From the NCBI RefSeq assembly GCF_900142165.1, contig NZ_FQZY01000016.1, positions 23,728 through 87,727 of the forward strand: a DNA stretch of 64,000 nucleotides, given 5' to 3'. Under the pieces are notes generated by a model, which saw only the letters and a program-made list of their open reading frames with translations, had not been told where the DNA came from and made no database searches. Made by a program: the position numbers and the translations under genes. Positions within the stretch are counted from its first letter, which is position 1. Each line of letters starts with the position of its first letter. Shown piece after piece: positions 1 to 11,000 of this stretch. The stretch comes from Hespellia stercorisuis DSM 15480. GTDB taxonomy: Bacteria > Bacillota > Clostridia > Lachnospirales > Lachnospiraceae.

Positions 1-70
1 GAGGAGGGCATGGAAAAACGTACACTTCTCAGCTGCCGGAGACTTGGGGGCAATTTAGCGAAGTAAAGGG

Positions 71-99
71 TTGAAATGTGTAGAAAAATGCGGTATTAT
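71..99 (+). promoter_or_regulatory. Predicted sigma-A promoter for leuB
   Basis: TTGAAA at 71-76 and TATTAT at 94-99 are separated by 17 bases, close to the vegetative consensus. It lies about 45 bases before the leuB start, so leuB can be transcribed independently of anything to the left of the window. Bases 1-70 hold an ORF reading for only 18 codons from 10 that I cannot assign. Confidence 0.55.
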
Positions 100-144
100 A
101 TTAAACAGTATTCATAAGTATAATTTATGGAAGGAAGAAGAGAA

Positions 145-1230
145 ATGCAGTTGAAAATTGGAGTTATCAAGGGTGATGGAATCGGTCCGGAGATCGTGAC
201 CGAGGCAATGAAAGTATTGGATAGGGTTGGGGAGGTCTATGGCCATACCTGTGAGTATACCCAGCTTCTGATGGGCGGAGCATCGATTGATGTGAATGGA
301 GTTCCGCTGACAGATGAGACCATTGCGAAGGCAAAGGAATGTGACGCAGTGCTGATGGGATCTATAGGTGGAGATGCAAAGGTTTCTCCGTGGTATAAGC
401 TGGAACCGTCGAAGAGACCGGAGGCGGGACTTTTGAGAATCCGAAAGGAACTGAATCTTTTTGCCAATCTCAGACCGGCGGTGCTCTATGACGAGTTAAA
501 GGGAGCCTGCCCACTGAAAGAAGAGATTACAGAAGGTGGTTTCGATATGATGATCATGCGTGAACTCACAGGAGGTCTTTACTTTGGAGAGCGCAGGACA
601 GTTGAGGAGAATGGAGTGATGACGGCCCATGATTCTCTGACATACAATGAGAACGAAATTCGCCGCATCGCAAAGCGCGGTTTCGATATCGCGATGAAGC
701 GTCGCAAAAAAGTGACCAGTGTGGACAAGGCAAACGTATTGGATTCTTCAAGATTGTGGAGAAAGGTCGTGGAGGAAGTTGCGGCGGATTATCCGGAGGT
801 TACACTGGAAAATATGCTGGTTGACAACTGTGCGATGCAGCTGGTGCGTGATCCGAAACAATTTGATGTGATTTTGACAGAAAATATGTTTGGAGATATT
901 CTCTCGGATGAAGCAAGTATGGTTACCGGATCCATCGGCATGCTGGCATCTGCAAGCCTGAATGAGACAAAATTTGGTCTCTATGAGCCGAGCGGCGGTT
1001 CTGCACCGGATATCGCGGGACAGGGCATTGCCAATCCGATCGCAACCATTTTATCCGCATCTATGATGCTGCGTTTCAGCTTCGACCTCGACAAAGAGGC
1101 GGATGCAATCGAGGCAGCGGTGGATCAGGTTCTGAAAGAAGGCTACAGAACCGGCGATATCATGTCCGATGGAAAAACAAAAGTAGGTACGACGCAGATC
1201 GGTGATTTGATTTGTGTGAATATTGCATAG
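145..1230 (+). CDS. leuB: 3-isopropylmalate dehydrogenase
   Basis: Oxidative decarboxylation of 3-isopropylmalate to 2-oxoisocaproate with NAD+, third step of leucine synthesis, cytosolic. The 361-aa protein opens with the dinucleotide-binding start GDGIGPEI and carries the family stretches [17 protein letters not shown] and [13 protein letters not shown], which contribute to substrate and metal binding. Length is normal for the family. The longer reading frame begins at 127, but the purine-rich GGAAGGAAG lies inside those extra codons and fits as the ribosome site for the ATG at 145. It heads a branched-chain amino acid block with ilvD and ilvB downstream; leuA, leuC and leuD are not in the window. 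A promoter is visible at 71-99. Confidence 0.96.
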   Translation: MQLKIGVIKGDGIGPEIVTEAMKVLDRVGEVYGHTCEYTQLLMGGASIDVNGVPLTDETIAKAKECDAVLMGSIGGDAKVSPWYKLEPSKRPEAGLLRIRKELNLFANLRPAVLYDELKGACPLKEEITEGGFDMMIMRELTGGLYFGERRTVEENGVMTAHDSLTYNENEIRRIAKRGFDIAMKRRKKVTSVDKANVLDSSRLWRKVVEEVAADYPEVTLENMLVDNCAMQLVRDPKQFDVILTENMFGDILSDEASMVTGSIGMLASASLNETKFGLYEPSGGSAPDIAGQGIANPIATILSASMMLRFSFDLDKEADAIEAAVDQVLKEGYRTGDIMSDGKTKVGTTQIGDLICVNIA

Positions 1231-1257
1231 ATTACATATATCAGAAAGAAAAGGGGG

Positions 1258-1287
1258 TTGCAAAAGGCCACCTCTTTTTGATACAAT
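1258..1287 (+). promoter_or_regulatory. Possible promoter for ilvD
   Basis: TTGCAA at 1258-1263 and TACAAT at 1282-1287 with an 18-base spacer lie in the leuB-ilvD gap. A weak stem (AAAAGGGGGT near 1247 against ACCTCTTTT near 1270) overlaps it and may terminate some leuB transcripts, so the two signals compete in the same place. Confidence 0.35.
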
Positions 1288-1369
1288 AGTTTATTAAGAA
1301 CATAGAACAACAAAGAATGGAACAAAACAATAGTTTGTTCAATCATGTCGGGAGAGGACGGAAAAGCAG

Positions 1370-3043
1370 ATGAGAAGTGATACAGTAACAAAAGGAATGC
1401 AGCAGGCACCACACAGGTCTCTGTTCAATGCGCTTGGATATACCAAAGAAGAACTGGAAAGACCACTGGTGGGTGTTGTGAGTTCCTACAACGAGATCGT
1501 TCCGGGACATATGAATCTGGATAAGATTACAGAGGCAGTAAAGATGGGCGTTGCGATGGCGGGCGGAACTCCGATTATGGTTCCGGCGATCGCAGTGTGC
1601 GACGGAATTGCCATGGGCCATGTGGGAATGAAGTATTCTCTGGTTACGAGAGATCTGATCGCAGATTCGACAGAAGCGCTGGCAATGGCACATCAGTTTG
1701 ACGCGCTGGTCATGATTCCAAACTGTGATAAGAATGTTCCGGGATTGCTGATGGCAGCGGCCCGCGTGAATATTCCGACGGTGTTCGTCAGCGGAGGACC
1801 GATGCTTGCGGGGCATGTGAGAGGACAGAAGAGAAGTCTCTCCAGTATGTTTGAAGCAGTCGGATCCTATGCTGCGGGAACGATGACGGAAGAGGATGTC
1901 TGTGAATTTGAGAACAAGGTCTGCCCAACATGCGGATCCTGTTCGGGAATGTACACAGCGAACAGCATGAACTGTCTGACTGAGGTACTTGGTATGGGAC
2001 TTCAGGGGAACGGAACGATTCCGGCTGTATATTCCGAGAGAATCAAGCTTGCGAAGCACGCAGGAATGCAGGTCATGGAGATGCTGAAAAAGAACATCAG
2101 ACCACGGGATATCATTACAAAAGAAGCAATTCTGAATGCTCTGACCGTAGATATGGCGCTGGGATGTTCCACCAACAGCATGCTGCATCTTCCGGCAATC
2201 GCACATGAGATCGGCATGGACTTTGAGATTGATTTCGCCAACGGAATCAGTGCAAAAACCCCGAATCTCTGTCACCTTGCACCGGCAGGTCCGACGTACA
2301 TGGAGGATCTGAATGAGGCAGGCGGCGTCTACGCAGTGATGAACGAACTGAATAAAAAGGGACTGCTCCATACAGAGTGTATGACCGTGACAGGAAAGAC
2401 TGTGGGTGAGAATATCAAGGGATGTGTAAACCGCAATCCGGAAGTCATCAGACCGATTGAAAATCCATACAGTGAAACAGGCGGAATCGCTGTGTTAAAA
2501 GGAAATATTGCACCGGACGGGAGTGTAGTTAAACGATCTGCAGTTGTGGAGGAGATGCTGGTACACGAAGGCCCGGCCAGAGTGTTTGAGTGTGAGGAAG
2601 ATGCCATCGATGCAATCAAGAGTGGAAAGATCGTGAAGGGCGATGTGGTCGTGATTCGCTATGAAGGACCGAAGGGCGGCCCGGGTATGAGAGAGATGCT
2701 CAATCCCACATCAGCCATCGCGGGAATGGGACTTGGATCCAGTGTCGCGCTGATCACAGACGGACGATTCAGCGGTGCGAGCAGAGGAGCCTCCATCGGC
2801 CACGTCTCTCCAGAAGCAGCTGTGGGTGGACCGATTGCTTTGATCGAAGAAGGCGACATCATCAAGATCAACATTCCGGAGTTGTCATTGCAGGTAGATG
2901 TATCGGATGAAGAGCTGGCAAAACGAAAAGAAAACTGGCAGCCGAGAGAGCCGCGGGTGACCACGGGATATCTTGCAAGATATGCGGCTATGGTAACATC
3001 TGGAAACAGAGGTGCTGTTCTTGAGGTTCCGAAAGTAAAGTAA
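1370..3043 (+). CDS. ilvD: Dihydroxy-acid dehydratase
   Basis: Dehydrates 2,3-dihydroxy-isovalerate and 2,3-dihydroxy-3-methylvalerate to the 2-oxo acids for valine and isoleucine. The 557-aa length matches the ILVD/EDD family. Iron-sulphur ligand motifs are visible: NCDKNVPG near residue 123 and [18 protein letters not shown] near residue 190. The C-terminal signature [19 protein letters not shown] is intact. The ATG at 1370 follows a GGGAGAGGA ribosome site. ilvB follows after 16 bases, which points to co-transcription. Confidence 0.97.
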   Translation: MRSDTVTKGMQQAPHRSLFNALGYTKEELERPLVGVVSSYNEIVPGHMNLDKITEAVKMGVAMAGGTPIMVPAIAVCDGIAMGHVGMKYSLVTRDLIADSTEALAMAHQFDALVMIPNCDKNVPGLLMAAARVNIPTVFVSGGPMLAGHVRGQKRSLSSMFEAVGSYAAGTMTEEDVCEFENKVCPTCGSCSGMYTANSMNCLTEVLGMGLQGNGTIPAVYSERIKLAKHAGMQVMEMLKKNIRPRDIITKEAILNALTVDMALGCSTNSMLHLPAIAHEIGMDFEIDFANGISAKTPNLCHLAPAGPTYMEDLNEAGGVYAVMNELNKKGLLHTECMTVTGKTVGENIKGCVNRNPEVIRPIENPYSETGGIAVLKGNIAPDGSVVKRSAVVEEMLVHEGPARVFECEEDAIDAIKSGKIVKGDVVVIRYEGPKGGPGMREMLNPTSAIAGMGLGSSVALITDGRFSGASRGASIGHVSPEAAVGGPIALIEEGDIIKINIPELSLQVDVSDEELAKRKENWQPREPRVTTGYLARYAAMVTSGNRGAVLEVPKVK

Positions 3044-3059
3044 AAAGGGGATAAACTTT

Positions 3060-4736
3060 ATGCAGTTAACAGGATCAGAGATTGTTGTAGAATGTTTAAA
3101 AGAACAGGGTGTTGATACCGTTTTCGGTTATCCGGGCGGAGCAATTCTCAATGTTTATGATGCATTATATAAACACAGTGATGAAATCACACATATTCTG
3201 ACATCCCACGAGCAGGGAGCATCGCATGCTGCCGACGGGTATGCCAGAGCAACCGGCAGGGTTGGAGTGTGTCTGGCGACAAGCGGACCGGGAGCGACCA
3301 ACCTTGTGACCGGAATCGCGACCGCTTATATGGATTCCATTCCGGTGGTGGCAATTACATGCAACGTAAATCTCCCGCTGCTGGGAAAAGACAGTTTTCA
3401 GGAGGTGGATATCACAGGAATCACACTTCCAATCACCAAACACAATTTTATTGTGAAGGATATTAATTCACTGGCAGACACGATTCGCCGGGCATTTGAG
3501 ATTGCCCAGACCGGAAGACCGGGGCCGGTTCTGATTGATATTCCGAAGGACGTGACTGGTGTCATCGCGGAATATGAAAAGAAAGTGATTGAACCGGTAA
3601 GACCGGATGAAGTTTCTGTCTCGGATGAAGAAATCAATACCGCAGTGGAGATGATCGAGGCGGCAGAAAAGCCGTATATTTTTGTGGGCGGAGGAGCAGT
3701 GCTTTCTGATGCCAGTGATGAATTATTCGAATTTGTGAAAAGAGTGGATGCGCCGGTCTGCGATACCCTGATGGGAAAAGGCGCATTTCCGGGAACAGAC
3801 GAATTGTATACAGGCATGCTTGGGATGCACGGAACCAAAACATCAAATTTCGGGGTCAGTGAGTGCGACCTTCTGATTGTTGTAGGTGCGAGGTTTAGCG
3901 ATCGCGTGACCGGCAACGCGAAGAAGTTTGCCAATCACGCAAAAATCCTCCAGTTTGACGTAGATCCGGCGGAGATGGATAAGAATATTGTGATCACTGC
4001 GGGCGTCACAGGAGATATCAAAACAGTCCTGAAGAAGGTGAATGAAAAGCTGTCGCAGCAATCGCACAAACCGTGGGTGAAACAGATTGAAGAATACAAA
4101 GCAAAATATCCACTGTCCTATCATCCGGATGTATTGTCCGGTCCGTTTGTTGTGGAAGAAATTTACAGACAGACAAAGGGAGATGCCATCATTACAACAG
4201 AGGTAGGGCAGCATCAGATGTGGGCAGCTCAGTTTTATAAATACAGCAGACCCAGAACATTCCTGACTTCGGGGGGCCTCGGAACTATGGGGTATGGCCT
4301 TGGCGCGTCCCTGGGAGCCAAGATGGGTGTCCCGGATAAGACGGTAGTCAATATCGCCGGAGATGGATGTTTTCGCATGAACATGAATGAGATCGCAACA
4401 GCGGTGAGACATAATATCCCGATTATTCAGGTAGTGATCAATAATCATGTGCTTGGTATGGTTCGTCAGTGGCAGACCCTGTTCTACGAAAAGCGATATT
4501 CCCAGACCGTGCTCAACGACGCAGTGGATTTTGTGAAGCTTGCGGAAGCGATGGGCGCAACAGGCCTGCGTGCAAATACACAGCAGGAATTCAGGGTAGC
4601 TTTTGAAAAAGCGTTAACACTCGGGAAACCGGTTGTTATAGATTGTCAGATCGACAGTGATGAAAAAGTGTGGCCGATGGTAGCACCGGGAGCACCGATC
4701 AGTGATGCATTTGACGAAGGAGATGTGGCAAGATAG
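3060..4736 (+). CDS. ilvB: Acetolactate synthase, large (catalytic) subunit
   Basis: Thiamine-diphosphate enzyme condensing two pyruvates, or pyruvate and 2-oxobutyrate, in the first common step of branched-chain amino acid synthesis. The 558-aa protein shows the N-terminal catalytic Glu segment HEQGASHAADGYARATG (near residue 47), the central domain beginning near residue 190 and the ThDP/Mg motif GDGCFRMNMNE followed by NN near residue 440. ilvD lies 16 bases upstream. The regulatory small subunit (ilvN/ilvH) normally found beside this gene is absent; serC follows instead. A biosynthetic rather than catabolic (AlsS) role is inferred from the neighbours. Confidence 0.95.
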   Translation: MQLTGSEIVVECLKEQGVDTVFGYPGGAILNVYDALYKHSDEITHILTSHEQGASHAADGYARATGRVGVCLATSGPGATNLVTGIATAYMDSIPVVAITCNVNLPLLGKDSFQEVDITGITLPITKHNFIVKDINSLADTIRRAFEIAQTGRPGPVLIDIPKDVTGVIAEYEKKVIEPVRPDEVSVSDEEINTAVEMIEAAEKPYIFVGGGAVLSDASDELFEFVKRVDAPVCDTLMGKGAFPGTDELYTGMLGMHGTKTSNFGVSECDLLIVVGARFSDRVTGNAKKFANHAKILQFDVDPAEMDKNIVITAGVTGDIKTVLKKVNEKLSQQSHKPWVKQIEEYKAKYPLSYHPDVLSGPFVVEEIYRQTKGDAIITTEVGQHQMWAAQFYKYSRPRTFLTSGGLGTMGYGLGASLGAKMGVPDKTVVNIAGDGCFRMNMNEIATAVRHNIPIIQVVINNHVLGMVRQWQTLFYEKRYSQTVLNDAVDFVKLAEAMGATGLRANTQQEFRVAFEKALTLGKPVVIDCQIDSDEKVWPMVAPGAPISDAFDEGDVAR

Positions 4737-4788
4737 CCGCATAAATATGGAAAAGACCCGAAAAGGGCAGATGAATGGAGGAAGTAAG

Positions 4789-5871
4789 ATGAGTAGAGTG
4801 TACAATTTTTCAGCAGGACCAGCAGTTTTACCGGAGGAGGTTTTGCAATCGGCAGCGGATGAGATGTTGGATTATAATGGGACTGGAATGTCGGTTATGG
4901 AAATGAGTCATCGCTCGAAGGCATTTGAGAAAATCATCACAGAGGCTGAGGCTGATATCCGTGAACTGATGAACATTCCGGATAATTATAAGGTATTATT
5001 TTTACAAGGCGGTGCTTCACAGCAGTTCGCGATGATTCCTATGAATCTCATGAAGAATAAAGTCGCAGATTACATTGTGACAGGACAGTGGGCAAAGAAA
5101 GCATATCAGGAAGCGTCAAAGTACGGTAAGGTCAACAAGATTGCATCCTCAGAGGATAAGACATTTACTTATATTCCGGATTGCTCCGATCTCCCGATTT
5201 CAGAGGATGCGGACTATGTCTATATCTGTGAGAACAACACGATTTACGGAACAAAGTTCAAAGAACTTCCGAACACAAAGGGCAAGACACTGGTTGCGGA
5301 TATTTCTTCCTGTTTCCTGTCAGAGCCAATTGACGTGAGCAAATACGGCATTGTATATGGCGGCGTTCAGAAAAACGTTGGACCTGCAGGAATGGTCATC
5401 GTGATCATCCGCGAAGATCTGATCACGGAGGATGTACTTCCGGGAACACCGACGATGCTTACATATAAGACACATGCAGATGCAAAATCACTTTACAATA
5501 CACCACCGGCATATGGAATCTATATCTGTGGCAAGGTCTTCAAGTGGCTGAAAGCTATGGGTGGTCTTGAGGTGATGAAAGAGCGCAACGAGAAAAAAGC
5601 GAAAATTTTATATGATTTCCTTGATCAGAGTAAATTGTTTAAGGGTACTGTTGTAGCAAAGGATCGTTCTCTTATGAATGTTCCGTTTGTCACAGGGGAT
5701 GAAGAGATGGATGCAAAATTTGTGAAAGAAGCAAAAGAAGCAGGTCTTGAGAATCTGAAAGGACATCGTACCGTAGGCGGAATGCGCGCAAGTATCTACA
5801 ATGCCATGCCGATAGAGGGCGTGGAGGCACTGGTTGCATTCATGAAGAAATTTGAAGAGGAGAACTTATAA
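4789..5871 (+). CDS. serC: Phosphoserine aminotransferase
   Basis: PLP enzyme converting 3-phosphohydroxypyruvate and glutamate to phosphoserine, second step of serine synthesis. The 360-aa protein starts MSRVYNFSAGPAVLP, the invariant SerC opening. The ADISSCFLSEPID segment leads to the Lys of YGGVQKNVGPAG, which binds PLP. The reading frame is open from 4702, but that would overlap ilvB; the ATG at 4789 has a clear GGAGGAAG ribosome site eight bases ahead. serA starts one base after the serC stop, so the pair is translated as a unit. Confidence 0.96.
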   Translation: MSRVYNFSAGPAVLPEEVLQSAADEMLDYNGTGMSVMEMSHRSKAFEKIITEAEADIRELMNIPDNYKVLFLQGGASQQFAMIPMNLMKNKVADYIVTGQWAKKAYQEASKYGKVNKIASSEDKTFTYIPDCSDLPISEDADYVYICENNTIYGTKFKELPNTKGKTLVADISSCFLSEPIDVSKYGIVYGGVQKNVGPAGMVIVIIREDLITEDVLPGTPTMLTYKTHADAKSLYNTPPAYGIYICGKVFKWLKAMGGLEVMKERNEKKAKILYDFLDQSKLFKGTVVAKDRSLMNVPFVTGDEEMDAKFVKEAKEAGLENLKGHRTVGGMRASIYNAMPIEGVEALVAFMKKFEEENL

Positions 5872-5872
5872 G

Positions 5873-7036
5873 ATGTATAAATATCATTGCTTAAATCCAA
5901 TCGCAGAAGTAGGATTGGACCGTTTTACAACAGATTACGCGCAGACTGCCAAAGTGGAAGAGGCAGATGCCATTTTAGTGAGAAGTGCTGCAATGCACGA
6001 TATGGAATTTTCAGAGAACCTGAAGGCGATCGGCCGTGCTGGAGCCGGAGTCAACAATATTCCGCTGGAGAAATGTGCAGAAAAGGGTATTGTTGTATTT
6101 AACACACCGGGAGCAAATGCCAACGGTGTAAAAGAACTCGTCATAGCAGGAATGCTGCTGGCATCCCGTGATATTGTCGGAGGAATCAACTGGGTACAGG
6201 AGTACGAAGAGGACGGAAATATTGCAAAATTGGCTGAAAAACAGAAGAAACAGTTTGCCGGCCACGAGATTGAAGGAAAGAAGTTGGGTGTGATTGGTCT
6301 GGGAGCAATCGGTGTTCTGGTTGCCAATGTTGCAACACATCTCGGAATGGAAGTTTACGGATATGATCCATACGTCTCTGTTGACTCTGCATGGAAACTT
6401 TCCCGCAGCATCCACCACGCAACCTCAGTGGATGAATTATACAAAGAGTGTGATTTCATTACAATTCATGTTCCTGCTACAGAGGATACGAAGAACCTGA
6501 TTGATAAAGACGCAATCAGCATCATGAAGAAGGACGTAGTTGTTATGAACTTTGCCAGAGACGTTCTGGTGAATGGCGAAGATATGGTAGACGCACTCGT
6601 ATCTGGCGCCGTAAAACGTTATGTAACAGATTTCCCAACCCCGGAGATCGCAGGCGTGAAGAATGCAATTGTCATCCCTCATCTGGGAGCTTCTACGGAG
6701 GAATCTGAGGATAACTGTGCAGTGATGGCTGTTGCAGAGCTCAAGGACTATCTTGAGAATGGTAATATTCGCAATTCTGTGAACTATCCTGCGTGTGAAA
6801 TGGGTGATCGTGCCGGAAATGTAAGAATTACGATTCTCCATAAGAATATTCCGAACATGCTGGGACAGTTCACCGCACTTCTGGCGGAGGCAGATATGAA
6901 TATCGCACTGCTGTCTAACAAGAGCAAAAAAGAATATGCATACACCATGATTGACGTAGAAACGGCCGTTTCTGACGAGGTACAGGAAAAAATCGCGAAG
7001 ATCAACGGAGTTCTGAAGGTGAGAGTTCTCGCGTAA
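5873..7036 (+). CDS. serA: D-3-phosphoglycerate dehydrogenase (short ACT form)
   Basis: NAD-dependent oxidation of 3-phosphoglycerate, first step of serine synthesis. 387 aa: a 2-hydroxyacid dehydrogenase core with the nucleotide-binding GVIGLGAIG near residue 145 and the catalytic-His segment PHLGAS near residue 270, followed directly by a C-terminal ACT domain from about residue 315 (beginning near NVRITILHKNIPNMLGQ). It lacks the intervening ASB domain of long SerA proteins. The ACT domain suggests serine feedback control, known in the family but not shown here. The ATG at 5873 is used because AGAGGAGAAC inside the end of serC forms its ribosome site. Confidence 0.95.
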   Translation: MYKYHCLNPIAEVGLDRFTTDYAQTAKVEEADAILVRSAAMHDMEFSENLKAIGRAGAGVNNIPLEKCAEKGIVVFNTPGANANGVKELVIAGMLLASRDIVGGINWVQEYEEDGNIAKLAEKQKKQFAGHEIEGKKLGVIGLGAIGVLVANVATHLGMEVYGYDPYVSVDSAWKLSRSIHHATSVDELYKECDFITIHVPATEDTKNLIDKDAISIMKKDVVVMNFARDVLVNGEDMVDALVSGAVKRYVTDFPTPEIAGVKNAIVIPHLGASTEESEDNCAVMAVAELKDYLENGNIRNSVNYPACEMGDRAGNVRITILHKNIPNMLGQFTALLAEADMNIALLSNKSKKEYAYTMIDVETAVSDEVQEKIAKINGVLKVRVLA

Positions 7037-7058
7037 ATACAGTAAAATAATAAATAAC

Positions 7059-7102
7059 GGGCAGGTACATGTTGCACAGGCAAGATGTACCTGCCTTTTT
7101 CA
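7059..7102 (+). terminator. Rho-independent terminator after serA
   Basis: GGGCAGGTACAT (7059-7070) pairs with ATGTACCTGCC (7085-7095), followed by CTTTTTC. It closes the leucine/valine/serine gene block. Confidence 0.85.
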
Positions 7103-7140
7103 TATAATGAATACTAATGAAAGAATGTGATATGTGAGAA

Positions 7141-7866
7141 ATGATGAGCGATTTGAAGATGATGCAGGACTATATAGACAAAGGACAGCTGCAGGTTAAT
7201 GTAGTGTCGGATATTACATCGGCCCCGGTCAGAGATGCCGGTGTGGAAATTTCCTATACCGGTGTGCCAGAGAGTACACTGGAAGAACTCTCCACCAATG
7301 AATCCGGGCAGACAGAAACGGTGGAACTGAATACCCCGCCGTTGGAGTACAGTCTGAACCCGGCGGTGGAAGCACAGCCTTATTCGGAATATACACTGAG
7401 GATAACGGCCAGTGGATACGAGCCTGTGCTGATAGCCGGAGCGGAGCTGCTGGCGCAGGTCAAGGCGATCCAGAATATCCGTCTCCGCCCGATTTTAAAT
7501 CCAGAGGAGGGGGAGGAGGTGTTTGTGATCCCGGCACACACGCTCTTTGGAAATTATCCGCCCAAGATCGCAGAGGAAGAAATCAAACCGATTGACGAGA
7601 GCGGAGAGATTGTCTTGAGTCGCGTAGTTGTTCCGGAATATATTGTGGTTCATGACGGTTCTCCCAGAGACAATACAGCGACGAATCACTATGTGAAATA
7701 CAAGGATTACATCAAAAATGTTGCCTCGAGTGAGATCTATGCGACCTGGCCGGAGGATACGATTCGTGCAAATATTCTGGCAATCATGTCCTTTACCCTG
7801 AATCGGGTCTATACGGAGTGGTACCGGAACAGTAACAAATTAGGGGTTGAAGGAGACGGCATCTGA
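7141..7866 (+). pseudogene. Peptidoglycan-binding / SpoIID-like protein, N-terminal part (interrupted)
   Basis: Residues 1-227 (to the Trp codon 7819-7821) are the upstream half of a protein whose downstream half lies at 23366-23950; joined in frame they give 421 aa. The start ATG at 7141 has only a weak GTGAG ribosome site. Residues about 15-120 look like a beta-sandwich carboxypeptidase-regulatory-type domain. The region from about residue 170 (VPEYIVVHDG) to the break begins a SpoIID/LytB-like domain. After the break it reads 14 foreign residues (YRNSNKLGVEGDGI) and stops inside the element. No signal peptide is obvious. A role in peptidoglycan or spore-cortex remodelling is inferred from domain type only. 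Whether the short product is stable is unknown. Confidence 0.85.
7793..7849 (+). other. attL: left junction of the integrated element
   Basis: Host coding sequence ends at G7821 within the shared core GTACCG (7821-7826). ACAAATT at 7835-7841, 12 bases right of the GT, is the right arm of the reconstructed attP. The core repeats at the right junction (23365-23370). Confidence 0.8.
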
Positions 7867-8004
7867 ATTCCCCGTTTTATTTTATTTGATTATTTGCTAT
7901 ACTATTCTTAAGAGATTATGGGCAGGAAGTGTAGTAGTCTGTAAATATCCGCGTTGATTTCTGAATTGCGGGAAAATTATCTTTGGAATAGAGGGATAAA
8001 TTAT

Positions 8005-11000
8005 ATGAAGAATGAGACAGGAACATTTGAAAATCTGCCTGATGGGGCAGGAACAGAGGCTGGATTAGAGCAGCAGAGATTTCAGATGGTTGTAGACGAA
8101 CTGAACGCAGCCATCATAGAGTGGGATCAGAAAGGCAGAACTTTCTATTCATCCGCGGCATACCAGAATTATGCGCTCAGCAAAGTCAGCGCCGATGATA
8201 TTTTGAATAACTGTGGTCCCGTTGATGTGGTACACCCGGATGATATATTGATTTTGCAGGAGTTTTTTGATAAGAGCAAGGCCGGAAAAAAGAAGGCGGA
8301 GGTAAGTCTCCGGCTGAAGATGATGGATGGCAGTTTTCACTGGTGCCGCCTGATTGGAATGTTCTACAGAGATGCAGAGGGAGAGCCGTCGAGAACGGTT
8401 GGAATTATTATTGACATAAACGAAGAGCACCAGCAAAGTGTTATGCTGTCTTCTCTGCTGAATGAAATTCCGGGTGGCGTTATCATTTACCGTATAGGAG
8501 AAACCATTGAGACCGAGTATTTCAGTGATGGGATTCCTGCCCTGACAGGGCACAGAGTGGATGAATACCGTGCATTGATCAATTCAGGAAATGTGTTTCA
8601 GACATTTGTGTTCGAGGAGGATTACCTGGAATTTGAACAGGTGGTTAACGAGGCAGTCTCGGCCCGGGGCCCGATTAATTTCACTTATCGTGTAAAGCAT
8701 AAGGACGGTTCCCTTTCCTGGCTGCAGATATCTGCCTGTATGATACGGGAAGAGGAAGGGGCATTGATCTATTATGCAGTGTTCATGAAACCGTCCGATG
8801 AGGCTGCATTATACCGGAATATTGTCGAGAACTCTTCGAACGGGGCTCTGGTAGCGGAACGGAGGACACAAAGACTGCTCTTTGTGAATGAGGCAGTCGG
8901 GAATGTACTTGGCGTGCCGTATCAGCGTCTGCAGAAAAAAATCGAACAGGCGGAGAAAATAGCAGAAGAATATAAGCTGCTGAGTGATGAGGAAATCCGT
9001 TCCCTGAGAGCGGATGCGTTTAGCGAATTTCACGTGGTATACGATGGGAAGAAGCATCTGCTCATCAATGCAATGGCATTGAACTGGAATGGGATAGATT
9101 CTTATATCTTGTATCTGACGGATGAGACTGCCGAGTATGAGCATCAGGTGGAACTGCAGAGCAGCCGGGTTATGCTGGATGTCGCACTCTCCAGTGCAAA
9201 AGTCATGGCCTGGAGATATAATGCGTCGCTTCGCACAATAACAGATTCGGGCACCTTCGGAATCATGTATCATATGCCGAAAGTAATCAGGAATATTACG
9301 GAAGCTTTCCTGCATACCTGGGGGAAGAGGCTGATTCATGAGGACAGCATAGAGGCGATGGACTGGCTGTTCAAACACAGCTGTGACGGAAAACGGATTG
9401 AGAAGGATGTTCGCTGTAAGATACCGGATGGATCAAAATATGTATGGCAGAGAGTGATTTATACGCCGATATTTGATAAGCAGGGAGTCTGCGTAGAAGC
9501 CATTGGAACCGCAGTGGATATTACGGAGCAAAAGGAGAAGGAGCAGGCATATGAAGAGCAGCTGAGGCTGAATAAAAGAATGGCACAGGATGCGCTGGCC
9601 ATCGCAAGCTATAATCTGACAAAAAACCGCATCTTTGAGGCGGAGAGCAGGCATCCCTATTATACACGGATCATGGACTGCGCCACGGCAGATGAGGTGC
9701 TGGAGGGGATACGCTCGAATGTCTGGGAAGGTGAGGAATACCAAAGCTTCGAGGCGGTGAAAGACTGTAATGCCCTGCTGAAGCAGTTTGAGAACGGAAC
9801 AACACATGTTGAAATCAGACATCATCTTCGTGAAAATACACACTGGATGCTGACCAGCTTTGATATGATGGCGAATCCGTATACGGGTGATGTAGAAGCG
9901 ATAGGAGTGCTTTGGGATATTTCAGAGGCTGTTCGAGCGGAACTGGTGGTGAGCAGGCTCCTGAAGATCGATTATGCGGCCATTTCGACAATTGATACAG
10001 AAACTGGCGTAGCCAGACCGTTTAGAGAGAAAGATGCTCCGGAAAGTATTCGGGAATTGGTGAATCTGCAGAAGGTCCATGAAAAAATGGAAGAGGGGAT
10101 GGTTTCGTTTATCCGGAAATATGCTATGGAAGAAGATCGCGACAGGGCAGTGACAGAAAATTCGCTGGATTATGTGAAAGAGCAGCTGGAACAGGCACTT
10201 ATGTACGAAAGTCTGTTCTCCGTAAAAACCGGGAACCAGATCATTCATAATCGTGTCGTATATGCTTATCTGGATGAGACGAAGGATACGATTTTGTGTG
10301 CGACGCAGGATGTAACCGAAGCATACGAGCAGGAAGAACAGAAAAAACAGGAATTATCTGCAGCACTTTCGGCTGCGGAACAGGCAAATCATGCCAAAAC
10401 AGAGTTCTTCTCCCGTATGAGCCACGACATGCGGACTCCGATGAATGGGATTCTCGGTCTTACAGAATTGTCTGAGCAGGAGAACGATATAGAGATGATC
10501 AAAGAAAATATGGCAAAAATCAGGGAATCGGGGGGGTACCTTCTGAGTCTGATCAACGATACCCTTGATTTTCAAAGGATTGAGAGCGGCAGTCTGAAGC
10601 TTAACAACCAGATTGTGTATACGAACACCGTGTTTATGAACATTCTGGATATGATACATCCGGCTGTGGTGGAGAAAGGAATTGATTTTCAAGTGGTCAA
10701 TCACAACGCACATATGGGCTGGTATGTATATCTCGATCCGGTTCGCATTCGACAAATTTTTATAAATCTTCTTTCCAATGCAATTAAATTTACTCCAACA
10801 GGCGGGAGTGTGATTTTGGAGGTTACAAATCTAAGCCGGAATGGGATGATATCTCAAAATTGCATTAAAGTCATTGACACAGGGATTGGCATGAGCAAAG
10901 AATTTTTGGAAAATCATTTGTTTGAGCCGTTTGCACAGGAATCCAATGACGTATCTGGATTCTATGCAGGCTCTGGATTGGGGCTTTCGATTGCGAAAAG

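Noticed and set aside
10..66. 18-codon frame with four Leu codons before leuB, possible leader peptide
   Set aside because: The window begins just before it, no attenuator hairpin or T-box core is visible, and a separate promoter lies downstream of it.
1343..2371. 342-aa minus-strand ORF opposite ilvD
   Set aside because: Shadow of ilvD with low-complexity, Cys/His-rich translation; no start signal.
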